Origin: Cucumibacter marinus DSM 18995
GTDB taxonomy: Bacteria; Pseudomonadota; Alphaproteobacteria; Rhizobiales; Devosiaceae
Assembly: GCF_000429865.1 (NCBI RefSeq)
Contig: NZ_AUCR01000015.1
Span: 1-59,814, forward strand
DNA: 59,814 nt
Reading direction: 5' to 3'
Both the position numbers and the translations under genes were made by a program. Shown piece after piece: positions 20,287 to 28,005 of the stretch; the first letter of the stretch is position 1; the number at the start of each line of letters is the position of its first letter. Under the pieces are notes generated by a model. That model saw nothing but the letters and a program-made list of their open reading frames with translations. It made no database searches and was not told the DNA's origin.

Positions 20287-22461
20287 ATGAAATCGACATT
20301 CGTACTCGCCGGGCTGGCGGCCGCGCTTACTTGCGGCACCGCGCTCAGCGCGTCGGCAGCGCCGATGTTCAACCGCATCGCCAGCTTCCCGGTTGCGATG
20401 AACAACCCGGACGCCGAAGAAACCTCGTCCGAAATCATCGCGGTGACCGAAGACGGCATGACGCTGATCTATTCGGACAGCCCTGCAGGCGGCATTGGCT
20501 TCATCGACATTACCGACGCAGCCGATCCCCAGCCTGCCGGGTTCCTGGCGCTTGATGGCGAGCCTACCTCGGTGACGGTGATTGGCGCGAAGGCCTATGT
20601 CGGGGTCAACACCTCCGAGAGCTATACCGATCCTTCGGGCAAGCTGGCGATCATCGATATTGCCGGGCAGTCAGTGGATGCGACGTGCGATCTTGCCGGT
20701 CAGCCTGACAGCGTTGCCGCCTCCAAGGACGGCGCGATGATTGCGGTGGCGATCGAAAACGAGCGCGACGAAGACCTCAATGACGGCGTGATCCCGCAGA
20801 TGCCTGCCGGTACCGTGCAGATCGTTTCGATCAATGGCGATGCGGCCGATTGCGGTTCGATTGTGACCGTCGACATGACCGGCATTGCCGATGTCGCGGG
20901 CAGCGATCCCGAGCCCGAATTCGTTGATTTCAACGAAGCCGGCGAGTTGGTCGTCACCATGCAGGAAAACAACCATCTCGCGATCATCGATCCGGCAGCG
21001 GGCAGTGTTTCGGCTCACTTCTCCGCCGGTTCGGTGGATCTCGACATGGTCGACACCGAGGAAGAAGGCGCGCTGACCTTTGACGGTTCGCTGAGCGGTG
21101 TCCCTCGTGAACCCGATGCCGTCAAATGGCTCGACAATGATCGCTTCGTGACCGCCAATGAAGGCGATTATGAAGGCGGGTCGCGCGGTTTCTCTATCTT
21201 CAGCAAGGCCGGCGAAGTGCTGTTCGATTCCGGCAATGCAATCGATCACCTGGCTGCCCGCCTCGGCCATTATCCCGAAAAGCGTTCTGGCAATAAGGGT
21301 TCGGAACCCGAAGGGCTCGAAGTCGCCAAATTCGGCGATGAGACGCTTATCTTCGTGTTGCTCGAGCGCGCTTCGCTGATCCTGGTCTATCGGGACACCG
21401 GCGCCGAGCCCGAGTTCCTTCAGGCCCTGCCGTCCGGTATCGGCCCCGAGGGTGCGGTTGCCATCCCGGCGCGGAACCTGATCGTGTCCGCCAACGAGAC
21501 CGATCTTCGTCCCGATGGCGGCGTCGGGTCCCATGTGATGATCTATGCGCGCGCCGAAGGCGAAGCGGCCTATCCGCATATCATCGCCGACAGCCATGAA
21601 GATGGCCGTCCGATCGGCTGGGTCGCGCTGTCGGGCATGGTTGGCGATGCCACCGAGCCGGGCAAACTCTATGCGGTCAATGACAGCTTTATGGGTCTGA
21701 TGCCCTCGATCTACACGATCGATGCCAGCGCCAAGCCGGCCCGCATCACTGCCCAGACCGTTGTGACCCGTGACGGCGTGCCGGCGCAGAAGCTTGACCT
21801 TGAAGGCATTGCGCTTGATGGGGAAGGCGGGTTCTGGCTCGCTTCGGAGGGCCGCACCGACCGCGTGACCCCGCATGCGCTCTACCACGTCAACGCGGAT
21901 GGCGAGATTGAAGACGAAGTCGGCCTGCCGACCGCGCTCATGGATGCTGAAATCCGCTTCGGCATGGAAGGTGTGACCGCTGTTGGCGAAGGCGACGAGC
22001 TGACCCTTTGGATCGCAATCCAGCGCGAATGGCGCGACGATGAAAAGGGCCAGGTCAAGCTCGTGTCCTATACCCCGGCATCGGGTGAGTGGGGCGCTGT
22101 GCGTTATCCGCTCGACACCCCGGAAACCGGCTGGGTCGGCCTGTCCGAGATCACCGCCTTTGACGGTGCGTTGTTCATCATCGAGCGTGACAATCAGATC
22201 GGTCAGACCGCCGCCATCAAGCGTCTCTATCGCGTCGCGATGGACGGGCTCGAAGCCGGTGAGCTCGGTGGCGATCTGCCGCTCGTCGAAAAGGAACTGG
22301 TCCACGACTTCCTGCCGGACCTTTATGCGACCAACGGCTATGCCCTCGACAAGATCGAAGGCTTTGCGGTTGACGCGGATGGCGAAGCCTTTGTTGTCAC
22401 CGACAATGACGGCGTGGACGACTCCTCGGGCGAAACCATGTTCTGGTCGCTCGGGAAGTAA
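20287..22461 (+). CDS. Secreted phytase/esterase-like beta-propeller protein
   Basis: A 724-residue exported protein. It starts with a signal peptide (MKSTFVLAGLAAALTCGTALSASA). Residues about 30-400 form WD/YVTN-type propeller blades resembling the choice-of-anchor I family (FIDITDAADPQPAGFLAL, PDAVKWLDNDRFVTANEGDYEGGSRGFSIF), and the C-terminal half resembles the esterase-like activity of phytase domain (LDLEGIALDGEGGFWLASEGRTDRV; LFIIERDNQIG; KIEGFAVDADGEAFVVTDNDG). This family is usually periplasmic or surface and calcium-rich (many Asp/Glu), with a probable phosphomonoesterase-type role; the substrate is unknown. It has its own terminator. Confidence 0.82.
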   Translation: MKSTFVLAGLAAALTCGTALSASAAPMFNRIASFPVAMNNPDAEETSSEIIAVTEDGMTLIYSDSPAGGIGFIDITDAADPQPAGFLALDGEPTSVTVIGAKAYVGVNTSESYTDPSGKLAIIDIAGQSVDATCDLAGQPDSVAASKDGAMIAVAIENERDEDLNDGVIPQMPAGTVQIVSINGDAADCGSIVTVDMTGIADVAGSDPEPEFVDFNEAGELVVTMQENNHLAIIDPAAGSVSAHFSAGSVDLDMVDTEEEGALTFDGSLSGVPREPDAVKWLDNDRFVTANEGDYEGGSRGFSIFSKAGEVLFDSGNAIDHLAARLGHYPEKRSGNKGSEPEGLEVAKFGDETLIFVLLERASLILVYRDTGAEPEFLQALPSGIGPEGAVAIPARNLIVSANETDLRPDGGVGSHVMIYARAEGEAAYPHIIADSHEDGRPIGWVALSGMVGDATEPGKLYAVNDSFMGLMPSIYTIDASAKPARITAQTVVTRDGVPAQKLDLEGIALDGEGGFWLASEGRTDRVTPHALYHVNADGEIEDEVGLPTALMDAEIRFGMEGVTAVGEGDELTLWIAIQREWRDDEKGQVKLVSYTPASGEWGAVRYPLDTPETGWVGLSEITAFDGALFIIERDNQIGQTAAIKRLYRVAMDGLEAGELGGDLPLVEKELVHDFLPDLYATNGYALDKIEGFAVDADGEAFVVTDNDGVDDSSGETMFWSLGK

Positions 22462-22492
22462 GGTTATCCGTCACCTCCCTTGACGGTGAAAG

Positions 22493-22530
22493 GGGCTCCG
22501 CTTCATCCGGAAGCGGAGCCCAATCTTTTT
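22493..22530 (+). terminator. Intrinsic terminator after the phytase-like gene
   Basis: Eleven-base-pair stem (gggctccgctt / aagcggagccc), seven-base loop, followed by aatcttttt. Confidence 0.9.
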
Positions 22531-22584
22531 GAGGGGTCGATGGGGCTGGATTGACGATTCCGATGTCTTGCGTAACCATCTGAT

Positions 22585-23130
22585 ATGGCATCGGAAACCG
22601 ATCTTGAAACCGCACTCCTCGAGTTTGATGGCAAGCACGTTGCGTCGTTGAAGGCCGCGACGGCTGACGGGTTGTCCGAGGACGATGTCAGGGTGCTGTG
22701 CCGGTTTCTTCACTCACAGAATCAACGCCACCTGGTTGCTGCGACCTGGGTCGTCAAAGCACTCACGGAAAAGAAGCAGACGCTCGCTGAACCAATCGTT
22801 GAGGCGATGGTCGATTGCCTTAACGATCTGGAGGACTGGCAGGCGGTGCTGCATGGCGTGCAAAGCGCGTCCGGCCTGGTACCGGCGCTGAACGGGCCCC
22901 AGTTCGAGCGATACGCGGCGTTTGTCGAACGGCACACAACCAATCCCAACAAGCTGGTACGGGCCTGGGCAGTGGACGCCCTGTGTCATGTGGCGCGGCG
23001 TGGCCCTGCCTTCGCAGAAAAAGCTGCGGCGTTTTTGGCCGCGGCTCACGGTGATGCTGCGGCCTCGGTGCGGGCGAGGGCCCGGCATACGTCCAAGGCC
23101 TTTCCCGAGTTCGTGACCCCCGGGGACTAG
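22585..23130 (+). CDS. HEAT/ARM-like helical repeat protein
   Basis: A 181-residue soluble, all-helical protein with repeated paired helices (HLVAATWVVKALTEKKQTL, FERYAAFVERHTTNPNKLVRAWAVDALCHVAR, AASVRARARHTSKAFPEF) characteristic of HEAT repeats. These usually bind other proteins or nucleic acid; no partner is indicated. Its stop overlaps the end of the convergent SdpI-like gene by four bases. Confidence 0.6.
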   Translation: MASETDLETALLEFDGKHVASLKAATADGLSEDDVRVLCRFLHSQNQRHLVAATWVVKALTEKKQTLAEPIVEAMVDCLNDLEDWQAVLHGVQSASGLVPALNGPQFERYAAFVERHTTNPNKLVRAWAVDALCHVARRGPAFAEKAAAFLAAAHGDAAASVRARARHTSKAFPEFVTPGD

Positions 23131-23732
23131 CGGCTGTCCCGGCCGGCATAGGCCCGCAATCCGGCGCCGGCGCCGAACAATAAGGGGAATGAGATTGCCA
23201 TCCACTGCGCGACGGCATCACCCCAGATGAGATCGGTGGCAAAGATCGCGAACCCCCAACACGCCGATATGAGCACGATATGGATGGCGTGGCGTGAGGC
23301 CGGGAGATCGTTGATCAGGGTCTTGAGGTTATGGCGGTATCCGGCGGCGATCGCGGCGGCTGCGCCGATCATGCCGACCAAGCCCGCGCCAAGCGCCAGA
23401 AAGCGAATGAGCGGTTCTGCCGGATCGGCCAGGAACCACAACAAGGAATAGCTGAAGCCCGACAGCACCAGAAGTTGACCGGCAAACCGGTCGGCGGCGA
23501 CAGCGCGCATCGCCTCGTCTTGTTCCAGCGCCGTGCTGCCGAATTTGGGCAGGTAGTTGCCCGCAACGATGACGACCAGCCCCAGCAAGGCGCCGGCGGC
23601 GCGCTGCGCCATGCCGTGATCCAGAATGCCCATCTTGTCGGTCGCCGCGATGATCGCCATGCCCAGTACTGTGGCGATGCAGGCCAGAAACACCGGGATT
23701 TGTGGATAAGCGGTGCGGGTTGGGGAGGTCAT
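23127..23732 (-). CDS. SdpI-like multi-pass membrane protein
   Basis: A 201-residue hydrophobic product with about six membrane helices (near residues 12-32, 45-62, 83-103, 108-132, 150-172, 176-194). The segment GLVVIVAGNYLPKFG followed by a DRFAGQLLVLSGF helix matches the GNYLPK...(W)R.T.RFAGKL pattern of the SdpI family, the Bacillus immunity protein against the SdpC toxin. Its ATG overlaps the stop of the ArsR-type regulator, as in sdpRI operons. The family match is partial and the role (immunity, signal or regulator sequestration) is inferred. Confidence 0.6.
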   Translation of the reverse strand: MTSPTRTAYPQIPVFLACIATVLGMAIIAATDKMGILDHGMAQRAAGALLGLVVIVAGNYLPKFGSTALEQDEAMRAVAADRFAGQLLVLSGFSYSLLWFLADPAEPLIRFLALGAGLVGMIGAAAAIAAGYRHNLKTLINDLPASRHAIHIVLISACWGFAIFATDLIWGDAVAQWMAISFPLLFGAGAGLRAYAGRDSR

Positions 23733-24037
23733 GGCTTTGTTCCTTCGGGATCTTGCGGGTGGGCCGGGGCTGACAGTTCGCCAATGCCGAAGCCGGCGGC
23801 GAAGCCCAGAAGGGCGTCTTCAAGCACAGACAGCCTGAGGTGATAGATCACCGATTTCCCCTTTTTGGCCGATTCAACCAGCCCGGCTTCGCGCAGCACG
23901 GCGAAATGCGCCGACAGGGTTGGGCGGGTCACGTCGAAGTGGTCCGCCAGCTCGCCCGCGCTCATAGGGCGCTCGCGCAGCAATTCGAGGATCTTGCGGC
24001 GGGTGGGGTCCGCCAGGGCTTTGAAGACCGTGTTCAT
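23729..24037 (-). CDS. ArsR/SmtB-family transcriptional regulator (SdpR-like)
   Basis: A 102-residue winged-helix repressor. It opens MNTVFKALADPTRRKILELLRERPMSAGELADHFDVTRPTLSAHFAVLREAGLVESAKKGKSVIYHLR, the complete HTH-wing of the group that includes SdpR, and has no N-terminal ELCVC metal box, so metal sensing is unlikely. It is translated together with the following SdpI-like gene (four-base overlap). An inverted repeat ACATTT-N12-AAATGT lies seven bases before the start codon and probably mediates autorepression. Confidence 0.87.
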   Translation of the reverse strand: MNTVFKALADPTRRKILELLRERPMSAGELADHFDVTRPTLSAHFAVLREAGLVESAKKGKSVIYHLRLSVLEDALLGFAAGFGIGELSAPAHPQDPEGTKP

Positions 24038-24043
24038 GAGTCG

Positions 24044-24067
24044 ACATTTAGCTAATCATCGAAATGT
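24044..24067. promoter_or_regulatory. Candidate operator of the ArsR-type regulator
   Basis: Imperfect 10-2-10 palindrome with outer arms ACATTT and AAATGT, seven bases upstream of the regulator ATG (24037). The size fits a dimeric winged-helix site; autoregulation is inferred. Confidence 0.45.
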
Positions 24068-24114
24068 TTTCAAGTGCGGAAGCGCGTTCTGATTTGAGCT
24101 TTCGTAAATTTGGA

Positions 24115-25215
24115 TCAGCTATTGCCCGTATCGCCCCAGCGGAACAGGCGGGTGGCCATCAGGATGCCGATGATAATCCAGGCGGAGATGCCGAGGATAT
24201 CCGGCCACAGTTCCACGAGGCCGGCTCCGTCATTGGAGATCGAGCGCAGGGCGTGGGACAGGAAATTGAGCGGCAGAAGGGAGGCCGCACCCTGCATCCA
24301 GTCCGGCAGGAGCGAGGCCGGGAAAAAGACGGCGGCCAGAAACACCTGCGGGAAGATGAAGAGGTTGCCCAACAGGATGATCGCGTTCTGGGTGGAGGCG
24401 ATGCCGCCGAGCACAAAACCCAGCGACAGGAACAGGATGGCGCCGCCGATGACGAAGGCGAACATGAGTGCCAGGCTGCCCTGCGCCGAGAAGCCAAAGG
24501 CGAAACGCGCGAGCAGGAGAATGATGCCGATCTGCACGATGATCGTCAGCAGCCGCATGGCGATCAGCGATGAGATGAAGGTGAAGGGTGAAAGCGGTGT
24601 CACGAAAAGGCGCTTGAGGATGCCCTTGCGCTTGTATTCGACGATATTGAAACCGGAACCGGCCACGGCCAGCTGCATGACCATGAAAGCCAGCAGGCCG
24701 GGCACGAGGAAATCGACATACCGCAGATTGGTGCGCTCCTTAACGTCTGCGACTTCGAGCGCGAACATGGGTTCGAGGCCGCGCACCTTGTATTCGAGCT
24801 GTTTGAGTGCGCCTTCCACAAGCGCATAGGCCTGGCCGGTGCCCTGCGCATCCGAGGCATCGACAATCGTGCGCAGCTGGGTGGTGTGGACCGGGTCGGC
24901 GGCGTCGGGCGCGACGTCCGGCAAGTAGAGAACCAGCGCGACGACATCGTCTTCAAGTGCGGTGCTGGCCGATTCCTCGTCGAGTTCGCGCACCGAAATC
25001 AAGGAACTGGCGTCGAGCGCCTCGATATAGGCGGCGTTGGCGGCGGGGTCGGCGCCGGGGATGACGCCGATGGTCGTCTCGGTCGCGCCGCGGCCGGTGA
25101 CAAAGCCGAAGGCGCTCATCAACAGAAGCGGGAAGATGAAGGCGAGGAACAGGGATTGGCGGTCCCTGACATACATTTTGAGCTGCGAGAGGGAGAGCGA
25201 AACAAAGCTGGTCAT
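24115..25215 (-). CDS. ABC-2 type transporter permease
   Basis: A 366-residue inner-membrane subunit of a drug or polysaccharide-type exporter. It has an N-terminal helix (FLAFIFPLLLMSAFGFV), a large extracytoplasmic loop (about residues 40-170) and five further helices (LAFMVMQLAVAG, AMRLLTIIVQIGIILLLARFAFG, LMFAFVIGGAILFLSLGFVLGGI, LLGNLFIFPQVFLAAVFFPAS, ISAWIIIGILMATRLF). This is the YhgE/YadH-like ABC2_membrane arrangement. The start codon overlaps the stop of the ATPase gene (TGATG), giving a two-gene operon. Substrate unknown. Confidence 0.87.
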   Translation of the reverse strand: MTSFVSLSLSQLKMYVRDRQSLFLAFIFPLLLMSAFGFVTGRGATETTIGVIPGADPAANAAYIEALDASSLISVRELDEESASTALEDDVVALVLYLPDVAPDAADPVHTTQLRTIVDASDAQGTGQAYALVEGALKQLEYKVRGLEPMFALEVADVKERTNLRYVDFLVPGLLAFMVMQLAVAGSGFNIVEYKRKGILKRLFVTPLSPFTFISSLIAMRLLTIIVQIGIILLLARFAFGFSAQGSLALMFAFVIGGAILFLSLGFVLGGIASTQNAIILLGNLFIFPQVFLAAVFFPASLLPDWMQGAASLLPLNFLSHALRSISNDGAGLVELWPDILGISAWIIIGILMATRLFRWGDTGNS

Positions 25216-25979
25216 CAGTCTCTCAGCTCCCTTCCGGTCAGCGCCAGGAACACGTCCTCGAGCGTGCCGCGCGGCGGCTTGGCCTCGGGCGGTGGCGCAT
25301 GCTTGTCGATAAGATTGTCCGGCGTATCGAGGGCGATGATCTCGGCATTGTCCATGATGGCAATGCGGTCGCAAAGCTCCTCGGCTTCTTCCATATAATG
25401 GGTGGTGAGCACCACGGTTTTGCCGGCATCATGGATCTGCCGCACGAGGTCCCACAGATTGCGGCGCGCCTGCGGGTCGAGCCCGGTGGTTGGCTCATCG
25501 AGGAACAGGACCTCGGGATCATTGACGAGGGCGAGCGCAACCGAGAAGCGCTGGCGCTGGCCGCCGGAAAGCTGCTTGGGATAGGCCTTGGCCTTTTCGG
25601 TCAACCGGACCTGGGCCAGCAGATCGGCCGGGGAGACGCGGCGGGAATAGAGGTCGCCGAACAGGGACAGCAATTCGGTCAGGCTCAGCCGGTCGAAATA
25701 CTCGCTCTCCTGGAGCTGGACGCCGATCTTCTCCTTGACGCCCATGGGGTTGTCGGCGACCGAAATGCCGCAGACATGGACCGAACCGCCATCGATTTCG
25801 CGCAGGCCCTCGATCATCTCGAGGGTGGTGGTCTTGCCGGCGCCATTGGGGCCGAGAATGCCGAAGATTTCGCCCTGTTCGATCTCGAAGGAAATGCCGT
25901 TGACCGCCGTGATGCGTTCGCCCCGCTTTCCCGGAGCCTTGTAGGTCTTGGTCAGCGCGTTGACGGTGACGATGGCCAT
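25215..25979 (-). CDS. ABC-2 transporter ATP-binding protein
   Basis: A 254-residue ATPase partner of the downstream permease. It has Walker A GPNGAGKTTT (about residues 40-49), the signature LSGGQRQR, Walker B VLFLDEPTTGLDP, and the H-loop TTHYMEEAEELC, and belongs to the CcmA/NatA-like exporter class. It is first in the operon and starts with ATG. Confidence 0.92.
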   Translation of the reverse strand: MAIVTVNALTKTYKAPGKRGERITAVNGISFEIEQGEIFGILGPNGAGKTTTLEMIEGLREIDGGSVHVCGISVADNPMGVKEKIGVQLQESEYFDRLSLTELLSLFGDLYSRRVSPADLLAQVRLTEKAKAYPKQLSGGQRQRFSVALALVNDPEVLFLDEPTTGLDPQARRNLWDLVRQIHDAGKTVVLTTHYMEEAEELCDRIAIMDNAEIIALDTPDNLIDKHAPPPEAKPPRGTLEDVFLALTGRELRD

Positions 25980-26062
25980 ATCGAATCGGCTCCGGGCGGG
26001 CAGCGGGACGGCAAGGCTATTGCGAATTCACGGATCGCGAAACCGCCAAGCGGTGCAAGCGG

Positions 26063-26719
26063 TTACTCACCGGTTTCATAGGCGTTGTCGGGATAGATCT
26101 GGTTGAGGTTCACTTCGCCGTCATAGGTGGGGTCAACCTCATAGGTCTTGAGAACGAAGACGCCATCGCGGAACTGCCAGCGCCCGAATGACGACGCGTC
26201 GCCCAGGCCACGCCAGCGCGAATACTGCGTCAGTTCGAGGCTTTCGATGTCGAATTCGGGGAAGACCAGCACTTCGCGCGCCGAAAAACCGGTGACCCTG
26301 ACGTTGGTGACTTCGCTCTCGTAATCCTCCGGGTCGGCATTGACGACGTCGAATTCGGGGAAGGCGAACTGAAGCGCGTGGATCTCGTCATATTCGTCGA
26401 CGGTGTAGAAAACCGAGCCGACATTATAGGCGCCGATGGTGCACTCATATTCGTAGAGCGTCCATTCGCGCAGATCGTCGCTTTCGTCCTCATAGGCATA
26501 GCGGAAGGCGAGGGGGTAGGTCTTGGGCTCGGGGGGCGTGCCATCGCCCATCATCAGAGTCGAACAATAGCTCGCATACTGGATCTTGAAGATCGCGGTC
26601 ACGTCTTCGGCGGTGACGGCGGAGGGTTCACCGTCCTCCTGCGCCCGGACGGGCAGGGTGGCAGCGGCAGCAGTGGCGGTCAGCGCAAGCGTGAGCGCGG
26701 CAAGGCGGGCAGTTTTCAT
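26063..26719 (-). CDS. Secreted DUF1176-like protein
   Basis: A 218-residue product with a signal peptide (MKTARLAALTLALTATAAAATLPVRA) and an acidic periplasmic domain. The pattern CTIGAYNVGSVFY and SRWRGLGDASSFGRWQFRDGVFVLKTYEVDP matches the C-terminal half of DUF1176 proteins, whose function is unknown; the N-terminal half of that family is missing or very short here. It sits alone upstream of the exporter genes. Confidence 0.7.
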   Translation of the reverse strand: MKTARLAALTLALTATAAAATLPVRAQEDGEPSAVTAEDVTAIFKIQYASYCSTLMMGDGTPPEPKTYPLAFRYAYEDESDDLREWTLYEYECTIGAYNVGSVFYTVDEYDEIHALQFAFPEFDVVNADPEDYESEVTNVRVTGFSAREVLVFPEFDIESLELTQYSRWRGLGDASSFGRWQFRDGVFVLKTYEVDPTYDGEVNLNQIYPDNAYETGE

Positions 26720-26803
26720 CGGGGGCGTCCTCTATGGTCCTCGTTCCCCAGTCTAACCTCTTGATCTTGTCCGGTCTGTGGCTTTTGTGAACGGGGTGGC
26801 GCT

Positions 26804-27157
26804 TCAGGCCGCGCGGAGGATCTTCTCCATCTTCTTGCCCTTGGCCAGTTCGTCGATGAGCTTGTCGAGATAACGGATCTCGCGCATCGTTTCTTCCTCG
26901 ATCTCCTCGACGCGCACGCCGCACACCACCCCGGTGATCAGGCTGCGGGCCGGGTTCATCGCCGGGGCTTCGGCAAAGAAGGTTTCGAAATCGGTACCGT
27001 TTTCGATCACCGCGTCGAGTGCCTTGCCCTCATAGCCCGTCAGCCAGGCAATGATGGCGTCGACCTCGTCTTTCGTTCTGCCCTTCTTCTCCGCCTTGGC
27101 GACATAGAGCGGGTAAACGCTGGCGAAACTCATCGTATAGACGCGGTGCTTGGCCAT
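26804..27157 (-). CDS. DUF2200 family protein
   Basis: A 117-residue cytosolic protein beginning [33 protein letters not shown] and containing [19 protein letters not shown] and [42 protein letters not shown]. This matches the DUF2200 family, common in proteobacteria and Firmicutes, with no known function; small size and stand-alone genes are usual. Confidence 0.85.
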   Translation of the reverse strand: MAKHRVYTMSFASVYPLYVAKAEKKGRTKDEVDAIIAWLTGYEGKALDAVIENGTDFETFFAEAPAMNPARSLITGVVCGVRVEEIEEETMREIRYLDKLIDELAKGKKMEKILRAA

Positions 27158-27405
27158 GACGGTTCCTCACGCGGGGGTGGAGCGCCTATTTCCCGGGATT
27201 GCGGGCGATTGGTCAAGGGGATGGTGCTGCCCATCTCCGACCAGTTCGTCACCGCCCGGTTTATCCGGGTGAGCCAGACTGGATTGCCCGAACAAGTCGG
27301 GCAATGACGGTGGTGTGGGTTCGTACGGCGCTGCCACTCACTCTGTCCTCATCCTGAGGCGGGAGCGCCACCAGCGCGCCCCTCGAAGGGTGAGACGGAA
27401 ACGCG

Positions 27406-27424
27406 ATCGCTCCAGTGGAGCGAT
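27406..27424. repeat. Hairpin repeat, copy 3
   Basis: Arms atcgctcc / ggagcgat around the loop agt, followed by gaacgcccgtagagctatgc, which parallels the sequence after copy 1. Confidence 0.6.
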
Positions 27425-27571
27425 GGCCCGTCGAACGCCCGTAGAGCTATGCTCGAAGGGCCGGAGGGCCACTGGCTTTGTCCATTCGCTGGCCATCCGC
27501 CCTCGCCCTTCGAGGCTCGGTTTCACCTCGCACCTCAGGGTGAGGGGGGTGAGAGAGGGGAGCGCACCCCA

Positions 27572-27606
27572 CTCCCGGGCCGCCCCGGACCTGATCCGGG
27601 GCCTAG
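27572..27606. repeat. 35-base repeat, inverted copy of 440-474
   Basis: Identical over 35 bases to the reverse complement of 440-474, with the ccccgg/ccgggg palindrome central. Confidence 0.8.
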
Positions 27607-27961
27607 TCACTATCTAACGAGGTCCCGGCTCGGAGGCCGGGACAGCGCGGTTTGTGGGCAGTGAACTGGCCAAACAATAACTGTCATTCCCGCGGAGGCG
27701 GGAATCCAACTGGGCCGGCACAAAAACACTGGTGGTCAAGTCCATCACGCACCGTCGATGCCATCGGCACCAGTTCTAACCCACTGATTCACATGGATTC
27801 TCGTCAGCCCGCCGGCGCGAGGCAGAATTCGGCGGGAATGACGGAGAAGGTGAGGCGGCGGACTGGCCAAACAACGGACGTCACCCCGGTTGAAAACCGG
27901 GGGCCACTCTCGTCCGCCCCAGATGGAGGAGAGGTGAAGTGCCTTGTTCCCTAATGCACTT

Positions 27962-27985
27962 GAGCCCGGCCTTTTGGCCGGGCTC
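27962..27985 (-). terminator. Hairpin downstream of nrdJ
   Basis: Ten-base-pair stem (gagcccggcc / ggccgggctc) with a four-base loop, 21 bases past the nrdJ stop codon. No long U run follows on the minus strand, so it may be a weak intrinsic or a Rho-assisted terminator. Confidence 0.6.
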
Positions 27986-28005
27986 TGTCGTTTGAACCTG
28001 ATGGT

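Larger units (their letters stand above)
27158..28005. other. Intergenic region with repeats between DUF2200 gene and nrdJ
   Basis: No credible gene. It holds palindromes cgcccggtttatccgggtg and ttgcccgaacaagtcgggcaa (27250-27305), a hairpin repeat (27406-27424), the inverted 35-base copy (27572-27606), the unit cattcccgcggaggcgggaatcc (27684-27706), and an nrdJ-side hairpin at 27962-27985. Confidence 0.75.

Noticed and set aside
20671-22305. A 544-codon open frame on the minus strand opposite the phytase-like gene
   Set aside because: It is a frame shadow created by high GC; the product is rich in His/Asp/Arg without family features, whereas the plus strand encodes a signal peptide and recognisable domains.
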